From: Accumulibacter sp.
Lineage (GTDB): Bacteria; Pseudomonadota; Gammaproteobacteria; Burkholderiales; Rhodocyclaceae
Length of the DNA: 64,000 bases
Assembly (NCBI RefSeq): GCF_036625195.1
Contig: NZ_JAZKUG010000001.1
Span: 3,472,001 to 3,536,000, forward strand
Reading direction: 5' to 3'
Shown: positions 50,535 to 58,914 of the stretch, piece after piece
Layout: each line of letters begins with the position of its first letter
Numbering within the stretch: position 1 is the first letter of the stretch
Notes under the pieces: generated by a model
The model's input: the letters and a program-made list of their open reading frames with translations, nothing else
Told to the model about the DNA's origin: nothing
Database searches by the model: none
Position numbers and translations under genes: made by a program

Positions 50535-52925
50535 TCAACCTGCGGGCATCGTCGCGCTTCCCTGGGGCGCACGACTCTCATCCGACAGCGCCTGCAGGCA
50601 CTGGCCATAGCGCGCCGTGTCGGGAAAGCGCGTGCGCAGGCGACGGTAGATATCGACCGCTTCCGCGCGCGCTGCAGAATCGCCGGGAGGAATGGCGGCG
50701 ACGTTGAGCAGAGACACCGCCAGATCATCCAGCGACTCGGGCGTGCCGCCCAGCCGCTCGACCAGCTGGCGACTGAGCGCCAGGCTTTCGCGATACACCG
50801 CCTCGGCCTGCGTCCAGTCGCCCTGCGCCTGCGCCACGCGGCCTTGGTTGTTGAGCGACACCGACAGGTCGCGCAGCGATTCGGGCGTGCCGCCCAGCCG
50901 CTCGACGAGCTGGCGACTGAGCGCCAGGCTTTCGCGATACACCGCCTCGGCCTGCGTCCAGTCGCCCTGCGCCTGCGCCACGCGGCCCAGGTTGTCGAGC
51001 GACACCGATAGGTCGCGCAGCGACTCGGGTGTGCCGCCCAGCCGCTCGACGAGCTGGCGCCTGAGCGCCAGGCTCTCGCGGTACACCGCCTCGGCCTGCG
51101 TCCAGTCGCCCTGCGCCTCTGCCACGCGGCCCAGGTTGTCGAGCGACACCGATAGGTCGCGCAGCGACCCGGGCGTGCCGCCCAGCCGCTCGACGAGCTG
51201 GCGTCTGAGCGCCAAGCTTTCGCGATACACCGCCTCGGCCTGCGTCCAGTCGCCCTGCGCCTGCGCCACGCGGCCCTGGTTGTTGAGCGACACCGACAGG
51301 TCGCGCAGCGACTCGGGCGTGCCGCCCAGCCGCTCGACCAGCTGGCGACTGAGCGCCAGGCTTTCGCGATACACCGCCTCGGCCTGCGTCCAGTCGCCCT
51401 GCGCCTGCGCCACGCGGCCGAGGTTGTCGAGCGACACCGACAGGTCGCGCAGCGACTCGGGCGTGCCGCCCAGCCGCTCGACGAGCTGGCGTCTGAGCGC
51501 CAGGCTTTCGCGATACACCGCCTCGGCCTGCGTCCAGTCGCCCTGCGCCTGCGCCACGCGGCCCTGGTTGTTGAGCGACACCGACAGGTCGCGCAGCGAC
51601 TCGGGCGTGCCGCCCAGCCGCTCGACCAGCTGGCGCCTGAGCGCCAGGCTCTCGCGGTACACCGCCTCGGCCTGCGTCCAGTCGCCCTGCGCCTCTGCCA
51701 CGCGGCCGAGGTTGTCGAGCGACACCGACAGGTCGCGCAGCGACCCGGGCGTGCCGCCCAGCCGCTCGACGAGCTGGCGACTGAGCGCCAGGCTTTCGCG
51801 GTACACCGCCTCGGCCTGGGTCCAGTCGCCCCGCGCCTGTGCCACGCGGCCGAGGTTGTCGAGCGACACCGACAGGTCGCGCAGCGACTCGGGCGTGCCG
51901 CCCAGCCGCTCGACCAGCTGGCGACTGAGCGCCAGGCTTTCGCGGTACACCGCCTCGGCCTGGGTCCAGTCGCCCTGCGCCTGTGCCACGCGGCCGAGGT
52001 TGTTGAGCGACACCGACAGGTCGCGCAGCGACTCGGGCGTGCCGCCCAGCCGCTCGACCAGCTGGCGTCTGAGCGCCAGGCTTTCGCGGTACACCGCCTC
52101 GGCCTGCGTCCAGTCGCCCTGCGCCTCTGCCACGCGGCCGAGGTTGTTGAGCGAGATTGACAGGTCGCGGTCGCTCGACCCATCGGGTTTCGCCTGGGCA
52201 CGGCGCCGGACCAGCGACAGTGCGCTGCGGGCAACGTGCTCGGCGTCGCCGGGCCGTCCGGCGGCGAGCAGTTCGTTGCTGGCTGTCCAGGCAGTCGGCA
52301 GGAACGCTTGCTCGGCTGCCGATGCTGACGCCATCCGTTGCCATTCGGCAAACGCCGGCAGGGAACCGTCCGCTGCCACCAGTGTCGCCAACGGCTCCAT
52401 GGAAACCTGCACAGACGTCGGCGCCGTGTCGGGCAGCCAGCGCAACTCTTCGCTGAGGTCGCGCTTGTGCCAGATGTCCGGGGCCATGGCGCGCGTCTCG
52501 GCACGGAAATGCGCCGGCAGGACCAGCACCAGCGGCCGCTTCAGGTCGCGCTCGAGGAGGAAGCGGCGTTCGTTGAGGCGCGCGAGGAACAGCGTGCGGG
52601 CGCGGTTCCACTGCACGTCGCCGGGATGGCGCTGAATCGCATACCACACACCGCCCGGCTGCGCCGAGAGATCGGCAAGGCGGTCGACCAGCAGGTCGAC
52701 GGCCGCCTCCGGATGACGAACGAAGCTGTCCTTCGCCTCGTGGCGATGCAGCGCGCGGCCCTGCATTGCCAGCCGCTGATCCAGCCAGTCGGCGAGTTGC
52801 AGCGAGGGACCGACGTCGGCGAACAGGAAAATCAGCGAGAAGCCATCGTACTGCCACTCGAGGTGACGCAGCAGATTGACGGCAACGCGTTCGGTCGGCG
52901 CGTCAAGCGCCAGTGCGGGCAACAT
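50535..52925 (-). CDS. TPR protein with ten near-identical 48-residue repeats, partner of the ATPase
   Basis: 796 aa from ATG 52925, overlapping the upstream ATPase stop by 23 bp. Residues ~1-230 form an unrecognised alpha/beta domain (GFSLIFLFADVGPSLQL, RPLVLVLPAHFRAE) followed by a helical linker. Then come ten units of DLSVSLNNLGRVAQAQGDW plus TQAEAVYRESLALSRQLVER, Kinesin-light-chain-like TPRs, and a degenerate end. The units differ only at a few positions (N/D, L/Q, E/Q, S/R, E/G). It probably binds a protein or peptide through the repeat superhelix while the ATPase supplies switching. No known system can be named. Confidence 0.72.
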   Translation of the reverse strand: MLPALALDAPTERVAVNLLRHLEWQYDGFSLIFLFADVGPSLQLADWLDQRLAMQGRALHRHEAKDSFVRHPEAAVDLLVDRLADLSAQPGGVWYAIQRHPGDVQWNRARTLFLARLNERRFLLERDLKRPLVLVLPAHFRAETRAMAPDIWHKRDLSEELRWLPDTAPTSVQVSMEPLATLVAADGSLPAFAEWQRMASASAAEQAFLPTAWTASNELLAAGRPGDAEHVARSALSLVRRRAQAKPDGSSDRDLSISLNNLGRVAEAQGDWTQAEAVYRESLALRRQLVERLGGTPESLRDLSVSLNNLGRVAQAQGDWTQAEAVYRESLALSRQLVERLGGTPESLRDLSVSLDNLGRVAQARGDWTQAEAVYRESLALSRQLVERLGGTPGSLRDLSVSLDNLGRVAEAQGDWTQAEAVYRESLALRRQLVERLGGTPESLRDLSVSLNNQGRVAQAQGDWTQAEAVYRESLALRRQLVERLGGTPESLRDLSVSLDNLGRVAQAQGDWTQAEAVYRESLALSRQLVERLGGTPESLRDLSVSLNNQGRVAQAQGDWTQAEAVYRESLALRRQLVERLGGTPGSLRDLSVSLDNLGRVAEAQGDWTQAEAVYRESLALRRQLVERLGGTPESLRDLSVSLDNLGRVAQAQGDWTQAEAVYRESLALSRQLVERLGGTPESLRDLSVSLNNQGRVAQAQGDWTQAEAVYRESLALSRQLVERLGGTPESLDDLAVSLLNVAAIPPGDSAARAEAVDIYRRLRTRFPDTARYGQCLQALSDESRAPQGSATMPAG
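50730..52169 (-). repeat. ten tandem 144-bp units within the TPR gene
   Basis: Units begin at 50730, 50874, 51018 and so on every 144 bp to 52169. Most differences are single bases shared by subsets of units, a sign of recent amplification and unequal exchange. Because of this, several other frames are also open over the region. Confidence 0.92.
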
Positions 52926-54216
52926 GGGCGTCGACCAGCTCACGCAACAGCGGATGCACGTCGTACCAGTCACTGCCGTTGCGGTAGTTCAGCACCAGCC
53001 GGTTGTCGAGGAAGTGGGCCAGCGTCGGCAGTTCGCGGTCCTTCTCGAGACAGGTGTCGTGGGTCCTGGCGATGCGCTGCAACCAGAGCAGGTGCTCGCC
53101 CGGGATCGGCAGCATCTCGCTGCGCGCCGCATTCTCGGCCGCTTGGATGGCAATGGGTGACAGCGGCAGTTGCGAATCGTCGCGCACCGCCGGGAGACAA
53201 AGCCGGATCAGGCGGAAGAATTCGCGCAGGTCACCGCCGGAGCTGATCGCCAACCGGTCGAGTGCCTCCTGGGCAAACAGGCGTGACCAGTCGGGATGGC
53301 GCCTTTCGACGACGGTGCGCAACACGGCCAACCCCTCGGGATCGGGATCGCGGCTGCGGTCCTTGAAGACGTGCGTGCTGACCAGCCGGCGCGGTACCGC
53401 ACCGCCCATCAGAGCGCCGGCGCCGGGGCCGAGTACCGACAGGTAAGGTGGAATCGTATAGACGATGTGCAGCAAGGGCACGCGCAAGAGTTCGGCGTGG
53501 CCGAAGAAGAGATCGCGGACGCTCTCGTAGACGGCCATGGCCTCGCTGCCGACGCCGCGAATCCGCTCGACCGAATCGATCAGCAGGACCACCTTGCGCG
53601 CCGGGTCAGACTCTCTCTCGCGAACGAAAAGCACGGCCTCGGCAAGGAAGTCGTGCGCCTCGCGCGCCAGTTGCGCCACATGACCGCGTGCTGCTTCCTG
53701 CACGCGGTGCTTGAAATCCGGATCGCTCTTCAGGGCTGCCTTGACGTCCACGCCCGGCAATCGGGCGGCGAATTCCCTGATCTCGACTTTGGTCTGCATG
53801 AACTCACGGAAGCGGTCCCAGTAGCTGCGATTCCCCGGTGACGCACCGTACTCATCCTGCACCCTCTCCGACATCGCGCCTGCCACCGAGACCAGGAAAT
53901 CGCTGATCTCGACCTCCTTGGTGAGCAACAGGAACTCCGACAGGTCGGCGTAGAAGACCACCGTGCCGCCATCCTCGAGGCGCTTCTTGAGGCGCTTGAG
54001 TTCGGTGCTCTTGCCGGTGCCGCGCTGACCGGTAAACAGGCAGACGCCACCGCCATCCTGCCATTCGATCTCGGTGGCGATCTCCTCGATCGCATCGCTG
54101 AAGCCCTGGCAGTTGACTTGCGCCACATAGACCGGATCACCGGGCTCGAGCACACGATCGGCAAGCGCGTTGTACAGCGTCTTGAGCTGTTCGCGAGTGT
54201 GGGCGCTAAGGGGCAT
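52903..54216 (-). CDS. P-loop ATPase (AAA/STAND-like), first gene of the ATPase-TPR pair
   Basis: 437 aa; GGAG lies 8 bp before ATG 54216. Walker A is FTGQRGTGKSTELKRL (Gly63-Thr71) and Walker B is KVVLLIDSVERI (Asp214, Glu217). An arginine-rich sensor region (PRRLVSTHVF) and a winged-helix-like end (LVLNYRNGSDWYDVHPLL) follow, as in ATPases of signalling NTPases. No membrane segment. The stop overlaps the TPR gene start, so both are coupled. Together they look like a STAND-type sensor split into two polypeptides, which is inference. Confidence 0.75.
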   Translation of the reverse strand: MPLSAHTREQLKTLYNALADRVLEPGDPVYVAQVNCQGFSDAIEEIATEIEWQDGGGVCLFTGQRGTGKSTELKRLKKRLEDGGTVVFYADLSEFLLLTKEVEISDFLVSVAGAMSERVQDEYGASPGNRSYWDRFREFMQTKVEIREFAARLPGVDVKAALKSDPDFKHRVQEAARGHVAQLAREAHDFLAEAVLFVRERESDPARKVVLLIDSVERIRGVGSEAMAVYESVRDLFFGHAELLRVPLLHIVYTIPPYLSVLGPGAGALMGGAVPRRLVSTHVFKDRSRDPDPEGLAVLRTVVERRHPDWSRLFAQEALDRLAISSGGDLREFFRLIRLCLPAVRDDSQLPLSPIAIQAAENAARSEMLPIPGEHLLWLQRIARTHDTCLEKDRELPTLAHFLDNRLVLNYRNGSDWYDVHPLLRELVDAHVARTGA

Positions 54217-54449
54217 CGATCAGTCTCCGTGGCGTGGCCCAAGACCGCTGACCGTGGGTCGCACAGCCACCGCAGCCCTGCAACCTGAGCCCTCGACCCA
54301 ATGGTGCCTTGGGTAAACGCAAAGCAAAGGGAACTTCAGCAGTAGGCAAAGAAGTATCTTCGGTCGCTTGTAGCCTGTCAACGGCGGTCCATCAACAGGC
54401 ATGATCGCTGCCCTTTTCGCGTTCCCGTTGCTGCGATCCTCTCGGCCAC

Positions 54450-54641
54450 GCCCTTGGGTCTGGCCAATCTCCAGCAAATCCACTGCCCGGTAGCTGGTGC
54501 TGATGAAGTGTTGCGTGTTTGCAGGTGGCGGGAGTCAGCGAAGGAAATGGCGAGTCCTTGCGCAAGGTCACGAACGCTGCGGGCGAGGTCGCCGCTGTTG
54601 CCGGCCGGTTGCAGGAAGTGGGTCGGCGGTCCACGCCCTGA
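54450..54641 (+). pseudogene. decayed copy of the chemoreceptor 3' end
   Basis: From GTG 54525 the frame reads VAGVSEGNGESLRKVTNAAG and ends RRSTP before TGA 54639-54641. It matches the end of the chemoreceptor at 58732-58847 (VAGVSERNGESLRRVT). Upstream of 54525 a shifted frame (VAGADEVLRV) continues the match back to about 54450. The rest of the gene is missing. Confidence 0.8.
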
Positions 54642-54699
54642 TCGCCCGTGGGCGGCGCGCCGGGCGGCCGCGCCCAGCGGGCCAGGACGACAGCGTTCC

Positions 54700-55147
54700 C
54701 GGCTGCCTTTCCTACTGCCCCGGATTCTGCAGCCGATCGCCGAACGGGCCGGCGATCGTCTCATGATGGCTGAGCAGGGCTTTCTCGAAGAGTTCCGACC
54801 AGTCCGCCGATCTCGTCGGTGGCGACGGTCTCCTGTAGCGAGATGCGCGCCTTGTTGCCGTCCGGGGTGATGCAGGCGTAGCGGGTGACGGTATCGACGA
54901 AGCTCGCCGCGGCGCGCGTGCTGACCTTGCCGCTGCCCCAGAAGCTGCTGTCCGGCGTCAGCTGGCCACCGAGAACGGTCAGACGGACCTTGAGAATCGT
55001 CGCGCCGAGACCGGTGGCGATCCGGTTCTCGATCTGCTGCGTCTGCGCGGTGGCAAAGCCACCCAAGAAACGCGTGCCGAAGGTGAGGAAGTCGTCCTGC
55101 TTCTTGTGGCCGAAGGAGAAGCTCGGCATGAACTGCGCCTCGTCCGG
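54700..55147 (-). pseudogene. decayed, truncated copy of the secreted-protein gene at 58915-60006
   Basis: The minus strand reads MPSFSFGHKKQDDFLTFGTR, GLGATILKVRLTVLGGQL and ITPDGNKARISLQETVATD, nearly identical to the intact gene. About 155 bp are deleted after EIGGLVG (intact 59007-59160), which shifts the frame and removes the C-terminus. The first ~160 codons are absent beyond 55147. The preceding chemoreceptor remnant keeps the same convergent order as the intact pair. Confidence 0.82.
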
Positions 55148-55328
55148 GGCGCGCGGGCTGTCGCCGCCGGCGTGTCCTCATCGGCGAGGGCGAACCTCGG
55201 CCGCGCCCTCGGCACGTGTCGAGGAACTTTACATCCGGCGTGGCTCGTCGCGGGCCGGCGGTCAGGAAATGCGGGCCGATCGCGCCAAGTATCTGATTGC
55301 ATGCATGCACAAGCCGCACAAAGCCTAA

Positions 55329-55344
55329 TGGCATCAATCTTGCT
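55329..55344 (+). promoter_or_regulatory. RpoN (sigma-54) -24/-12 promoter for the fibro-slime PEP-CTERM gene
   Basis: TGGCATCAATCTTGCT has GG and GC 10 bases apart and fits TGGCAC-N5-TTGCW with one mismatch. It is 115 bp upstream of the start codon, leaving a long leader. It has the same layout as the promoter at 15461. Confidence 0.72.
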
Positions 55345-55458
55345 TATGTTGATCACGAAGCCTGGCGACATCGCTTCTGACCGACGAGCAGTCATACAAC
55401 GGTCGCCAAAAGAATGTTTCTTTTTCCTCCTTTCCTCGTCTTCTCCTGGAGAACAACC

Positions 55459-56277
55459 ATGACATCGATGAAAAGTCGCTGCAAACAGACGGCTCTCGCG
55501 AGCCTGGCGCTGATCGGTCTGGGTGTCAGTTCGCTGAGCGTCGCCGGCACCGTGACCCTCACCGGAACCATCCGCGATTTCTGCGCGCCGTCGATCACCG
55601 GGCCGAGTGCCTGCACCCAGCTTTCCGACTTCGAGGGGGCGATCCCCGGCGTGGTGACCGGCATGGTCGGGTCGACCCTGTCTTCGGGATTGCCGACCGC
55701 AGGCGCCAACATTGGCGCCGGTGCGTCGTCGGCGGCGAATTTCGCCAAGTGGTTCGTCGACTCGCCCGGCTTCAACCTGCCCACCCCGACGTCGCTGACG
55801 CTGACTGAAGGGCCGCCTGGCACCTACACCTACAGCAACGGCTCCTTCTTCCCGATCGACGGACAGCTGTACGGCGACCAGGGTCGCTCGCACAATTATC
55901 ACTTCACCATGCACCTCGAAGGACAGGTCGCCTTCAGCGATCCTACCGCCGGCGCCGATCGCAGCTTCAGCTTTACCGGTGACGACGATCTGTGGATCTT
56001 CGTCGACGGCAAGTTGATGATGGACCTCGGCGGTGTGCATGGCGCAGTCAGCGGCAGCTTCACCGAGGAGGACCTGAAGGCCCAGGGACTCGTCGCGGGA
56101 ACCCTGTACGATCTCGACATCTTCTTCGCCGAACGCCATACCTCGGCGTCGAGCTTTGCCATCACGACGACTCTCGAGGTTGCTGCACCGCCATCGGGAG
56201 TGCCGGAGCCGACAACGATGCTCCTCTCGCTGTCCGCCCTCGGCGCCCTTTTTGCGCGTCGGCGCCAGCGCAGCTAG
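55459..56277 (+). CDS. PEP-CTERM protein with a fibro-slime domain
   Basis: 272 aa from ATG 55459, with GGAG 7 bp upstream. Signal peptide to about residue 29 (ends SLSVAG). The body has the fibro-slime pattern of PA14-like carbohydrate-binding folds: LTGTIRDFC, FSFTGDDDLWIFVDGKL, MDLGGVHGA and YDLDIFFAERH. The end is VPEPTTMLLSLSALGALFARRRQRS in pattern, a full PEP-CTERM signal. It should be a matrix protein binding polysaccharide. RpoN promoter upstream and a hairpin downstream mark it as a single-gene unit; it lies between decayed and intact copies of its neighbours. Confidence 0.86.
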   Translation: MTSMKSRCKQTALASLALIGLGVSSLSVAGTVTLTGTIRDFCAPSITGPSACTQLSDFEGAIPGVVTGMVGSTLSSGLPTAGANIGAGASSAANFAKWFVDSPGFNLPTPTSLTLTEGPPGTYTYSNGSFFPIDGQLYGDQGRSHNYHFTMHLEGQVAFSDPTAGADRSFSFTGDDDLWIFVDGKLMMDLGGVHGAVSGSFTEEDLKAQGLVAGTLYDLDIFFAERHTSASSFAITTTLEVAAPPSGVPEPTTMLLSLSALGALFARRRQRS

Positions 56278-56290
56278 GCGGGCGACCGGT

Positions 56291-56320
56291 TCGCTGGCTG
56301 GCGCTCCCCAGCCAGCGATT
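56291..56320 (+). terminator. terminator-like hairpin after the fibro-slime PEP-CTERM gene
   Basis: TCGCTGGCTGG (56291-56301) pairs perfectly with CCAGCCAGCGA (56308-56318). Only two Ts follow, so termination may be weak or factor-assisted. Confidence 0.6.
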
Positions 56321-56915
56321 GGCACTGTGCCTGGCACGCGGCGCGGACTGCGGCAGCTGTACCGGTCGCGCGCTTGCTGCCGGCCATCCTGCTGTGCGGG
56401 TGCGCGGGCCTCGCCTGCCGCGCCCGCGATCGGCTGCTTGATCCCGCCGGCGACGGCGGGGAACCATCCGCCAGCCGTCAGCATTCCTCCGGCTGCGCGC
56501 CAACGACCCTGACCGTTCGGCCCTCCCTGATGAGGAAAGCCATTCCCGTTTTCTCGATCGTTCTCCCGCGCACGGCAGAAGGCCGATTCATGAGTCGCTG
56601 ACGCGACTTTCACGCCGCCGCGCTCGCGGGCGGCGGGAAAACCCGTGCGGCCAGGCCGCTATTCCTGCTTGCCGGAGCGCCCAAAGTAGTATGATGCTTC
56701 CGGAGGCGATGAAACGTTCGTTTGCGGCCTCGCCGCGCGCGACCGCAGCTGAAATTCGAGGTGAGGGGAGCTCTGGAGTCTTGATGAGTCAGCCGCCGTA
56801 AGACATACCGCAGTCAGTTGAGCAGCGATCCCGGGCAGGCGGGCAGCCGTTGTTCTGGCGCCGACTTCACGGGTCGTCGTTCTCGCTGGGATCGACCGTT
56901 GCCAGGGGAGGGGTG
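56321..56915. other. gene-free stretch upstream of the chemoreceptor
   Basis: About 595 bp. No open frame with coding character is seen on either strand. A possible -10 (TATGAT at 56690-56695) has a poor -35 (TTGCCG) and would give a leader of ~215 nt; it is not strong evidence. Confidence 0.45.
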
Positions 56916-58847
56916 ATGAAGGTCTCGTTCAGGAAGAAAATCGTTCTTTCTCTCGCCGTCACGTTCGTCGCCATGCTGGCGACGGCTGCCGCGCTGATCT
57001 ACGTGACGCACGTCGGCCAGTTGCGTGACGCCCTGGAAACGCGCATGCGTGGTGACGAAAGGGTGTTCCTGACCCAGATCGCCAGCGACGCCGAGGGACT
57101 GGGGCGAGCGTTGACGGCAACGGTGCGCATCGACGGTCTGCTCGACGCGTTCGAGAGTGGCAGTCGCGAGGAGCTTCTCCGGCGCGCCAAACCGCTGTTC
57201 GATGAACTCAAGGCGCAATCGAGGATCACCCATTTCTACTTCTTCACGCCGGACGGGACGACGTTCCTGCGTGTCCACAAGCCGCAGCAGCACGGCGACC
57301 GAAACACGCGCAACAGTTTCCGCATGGCGGCCAGCGCCGACAAGCTTGCGAGTAGCCTGGACATGGGCAAGAACTTCTTCTCCTTGCGCGCGGTGCGTCC
57401 GGTGCATCGCGAAGGCAGGAAGATTGGCTACTGGGAGCTTGCCCAGGAGATCGACCACGTACTGCCGGCAACGAAAGCGATCACCGGCGATGACGTGGCG
57501 GTGCTGCTGAACGACGAATACATGCGGAAAAAGGGCACCGAGATCAAGGGCGAGCAGTTCCGTGGACTGACGCTCCTCGACGCAACGAATCGCGAGGCTG
57601 TACTCGAACGGCTACGCGAGTTTGGTGTTGGCGCTGACGCGGCCGATTCGGGACTGCGCATGGGGAGCAGCCACGCACTGATGACTTTCCCGTTCAGGGA
57701 TGGCGCCGGCGAGAACGCCGGACTGCTCGTGTTTTTCCGTGACATCGAGTCGGAGCGTCGTGGGCTGCATGCGGGCATCCTTCGCAGCCTGCTGTTCATC
57801 GGTGTGATCATGTTGCTCGGTGCGGCAGTCGTCGTCGCTGTGGTCGGCCGTGCGGTGGCGCAACTGGGTGGTGATCCAGCCTACGCCGTCGCCGTGACGC
57901 GGGAGATCGCCGCCGGCAATCTGGGCGTCGAGGTCCGTTCCGAGACCTCGCGCGACGATACCCTCCTCGCTGCCGTCCGCGAGATGCAGGCTGCGCTGCG
58001 CGCCATGGTCGGCGAGACCCAGCGCAGCGCGTCGCTGCTTGCCACGGAGGCGTCGACCCTCGCCCGTTCGGTCGGCGAGGCGGCGGGTGCGCTGGCCAGC
58101 GAAGCGGGCTCGGCGCGTGCCATCGCGGCGACTGTTGCCGAGGTGACCGGACGCATCGGCCAGCTGAGCACCAGCGCGGCCGAGGCACGGGCGACGGCTC
58201 TGCAGTCGGGCGAGCTTTCGCGGCAGGGCGGAGAGGTGATCGACAGCTCGGTGGCGGAGGTGTCGCGGATTGCCGAAACGGTGCAGCGGTCGGCCGCGAT
58301 GATCGACGAACTAGTTCGTCAGTCGGACCGAATCTCGGCGGTGACGGCGGTGATCAAGGAGATCGCCGATCAGACGAACCTGCTGGCGTTGAATGCCGCC
58401 ATCGAGGCGGCGCGCGCGGGCGAGGCCGGTCGCGGTTTCGCGGTCGTCGCCGACGAAGTGCGCAAGCTCGCCGAGCGCACCGGCAAGTCGACCCAGGAGA
58501 TCAGCGGCATCATCTCGCTCGTGCAGCAGAGCACGCAGGCGGCGCTCGAGTCGATGCACCGCGAAGTCGAGCAGGTTGACCAGGGCGTTGCACTGGCGCA
58601 CCGGGCAAGTGCTTCGATCCGCCAGATCGAGAGCGGGACGGCGCGGGTGGCCGAAGCCATCGCCAGCATTTCCGACCTCCTGCGCGGACAGGCTGCTGCC
58701 AGCGAGGAGGTCGCTGCCGGCGTGCGCGAGGTCGCTGGCGTGAGCGAGCGCAACGGCGAGTCGCTGCGCAGGGTCACGAAGGCTGCGGCCGAGGTTGCCG
58801 CCGTTGCCGGCCGGCTGCAGGAGGCGGTGCGGCGGTTCCGCACCTGA
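56916..58847 (+). CDS. methyl-accepting chemotaxis protein with periplasmic Cache-type sensor
   Basis: 643 aa from ATG 56916. Helix 1 is ~8-30 and a periplasmic double-Cache-like sensor spans ~31-285 (THFYFFTPDGTTFLRVH, GYWELAQEIDHVL). Helix 2 (~292-315) leads into a HAMP-like linker. The signalling hairpin tip is ADQTNLLALNAAIEAARAGE, then GRGFAVVADEVRKLAERT. No C-terminal pentapeptide for CheR/CheB docking. It passes ligand signals to CheA/CheW. The secreted-protein gene is convergent 67 bp beyond, and a decayed copy of this gene end is at 54450-54641. Confidence 0.9.
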   Translation: MKVSFRKKIVLSLAVTFVAMLATAAALIYVTHVGQLRDALETRMRGDERVFLTQIASDAEGLGRALTATVRIDGLLDAFESGSREELLRRAKPLFDELKAQSRITHFYFFTPDGTTFLRVHKPQQHGDRNTRNSFRMAASADKLASSLDMGKNFFSLRAVRPVHREGRKIGYWELAQEIDHVLPATKAITGDDVAVLLNDEYMRKKGTEIKGEQFRGLTLLDATNREAVLERLREFGVGADAADSGLRMGSSHALMTFPFRDGAGENAGLLVFFRDIESERRGLHAGILRSLLFIGVIMLLGAAVVVAVVGRAVAQLGGDPAYAVAVTREIAAGNLGVEVRSETSRDDTLLAAVREMQAALRAMVGETQRSASLLATEASTLARSVGEAAGALASEAGSARAIAATVAEVTGRIGQLSTSAAEARATALQSGELSRQGGEVIDSSVAEVSRIAETVQRSAAMIDELVRQSDRISAVTAVIKEIADQTNLLALNAAIEAARAGEAGRGFAVVADEVRKLAERTGKSTQEISGIISLVQQSTQAALESMHREVEQVDQGVALAHRASASIRQIESGTARVAEAIASISDLLRGQAAASEEVAAGVREVAGVSERNGESLRRVTKAAAEVAAVAGRLQEAVRRFRT

Positions 58848-58914
58848 TCGCTCGGGGGCAGGGTGGCCGGCGGGCAGCGAGGACGAAAGCCGCAGGCCGT
58901 TCGGCTTGCCCCGC

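Noticed and set aside
50730..52169. CRISPR-like array because of regular repetition
   Set aside because: Units are 144 bp, contiguous, in frame and encode TPRs; there are no variable spacers.
47867..52504. Minus-strand frame of 1545 codons joining the channel and the TPR region
   Set aside because: Only the last ~818 codons have channel features; the upstream part reads the 144-bp repeats in a wrong frame (CRSTTSAAWQRRRATG-type units).
50692..52857. Two other long frames over the TPR repeats
   Set aside because: Open only because a stop-free 144-bp unit is repeated; neither has a start context or family match.
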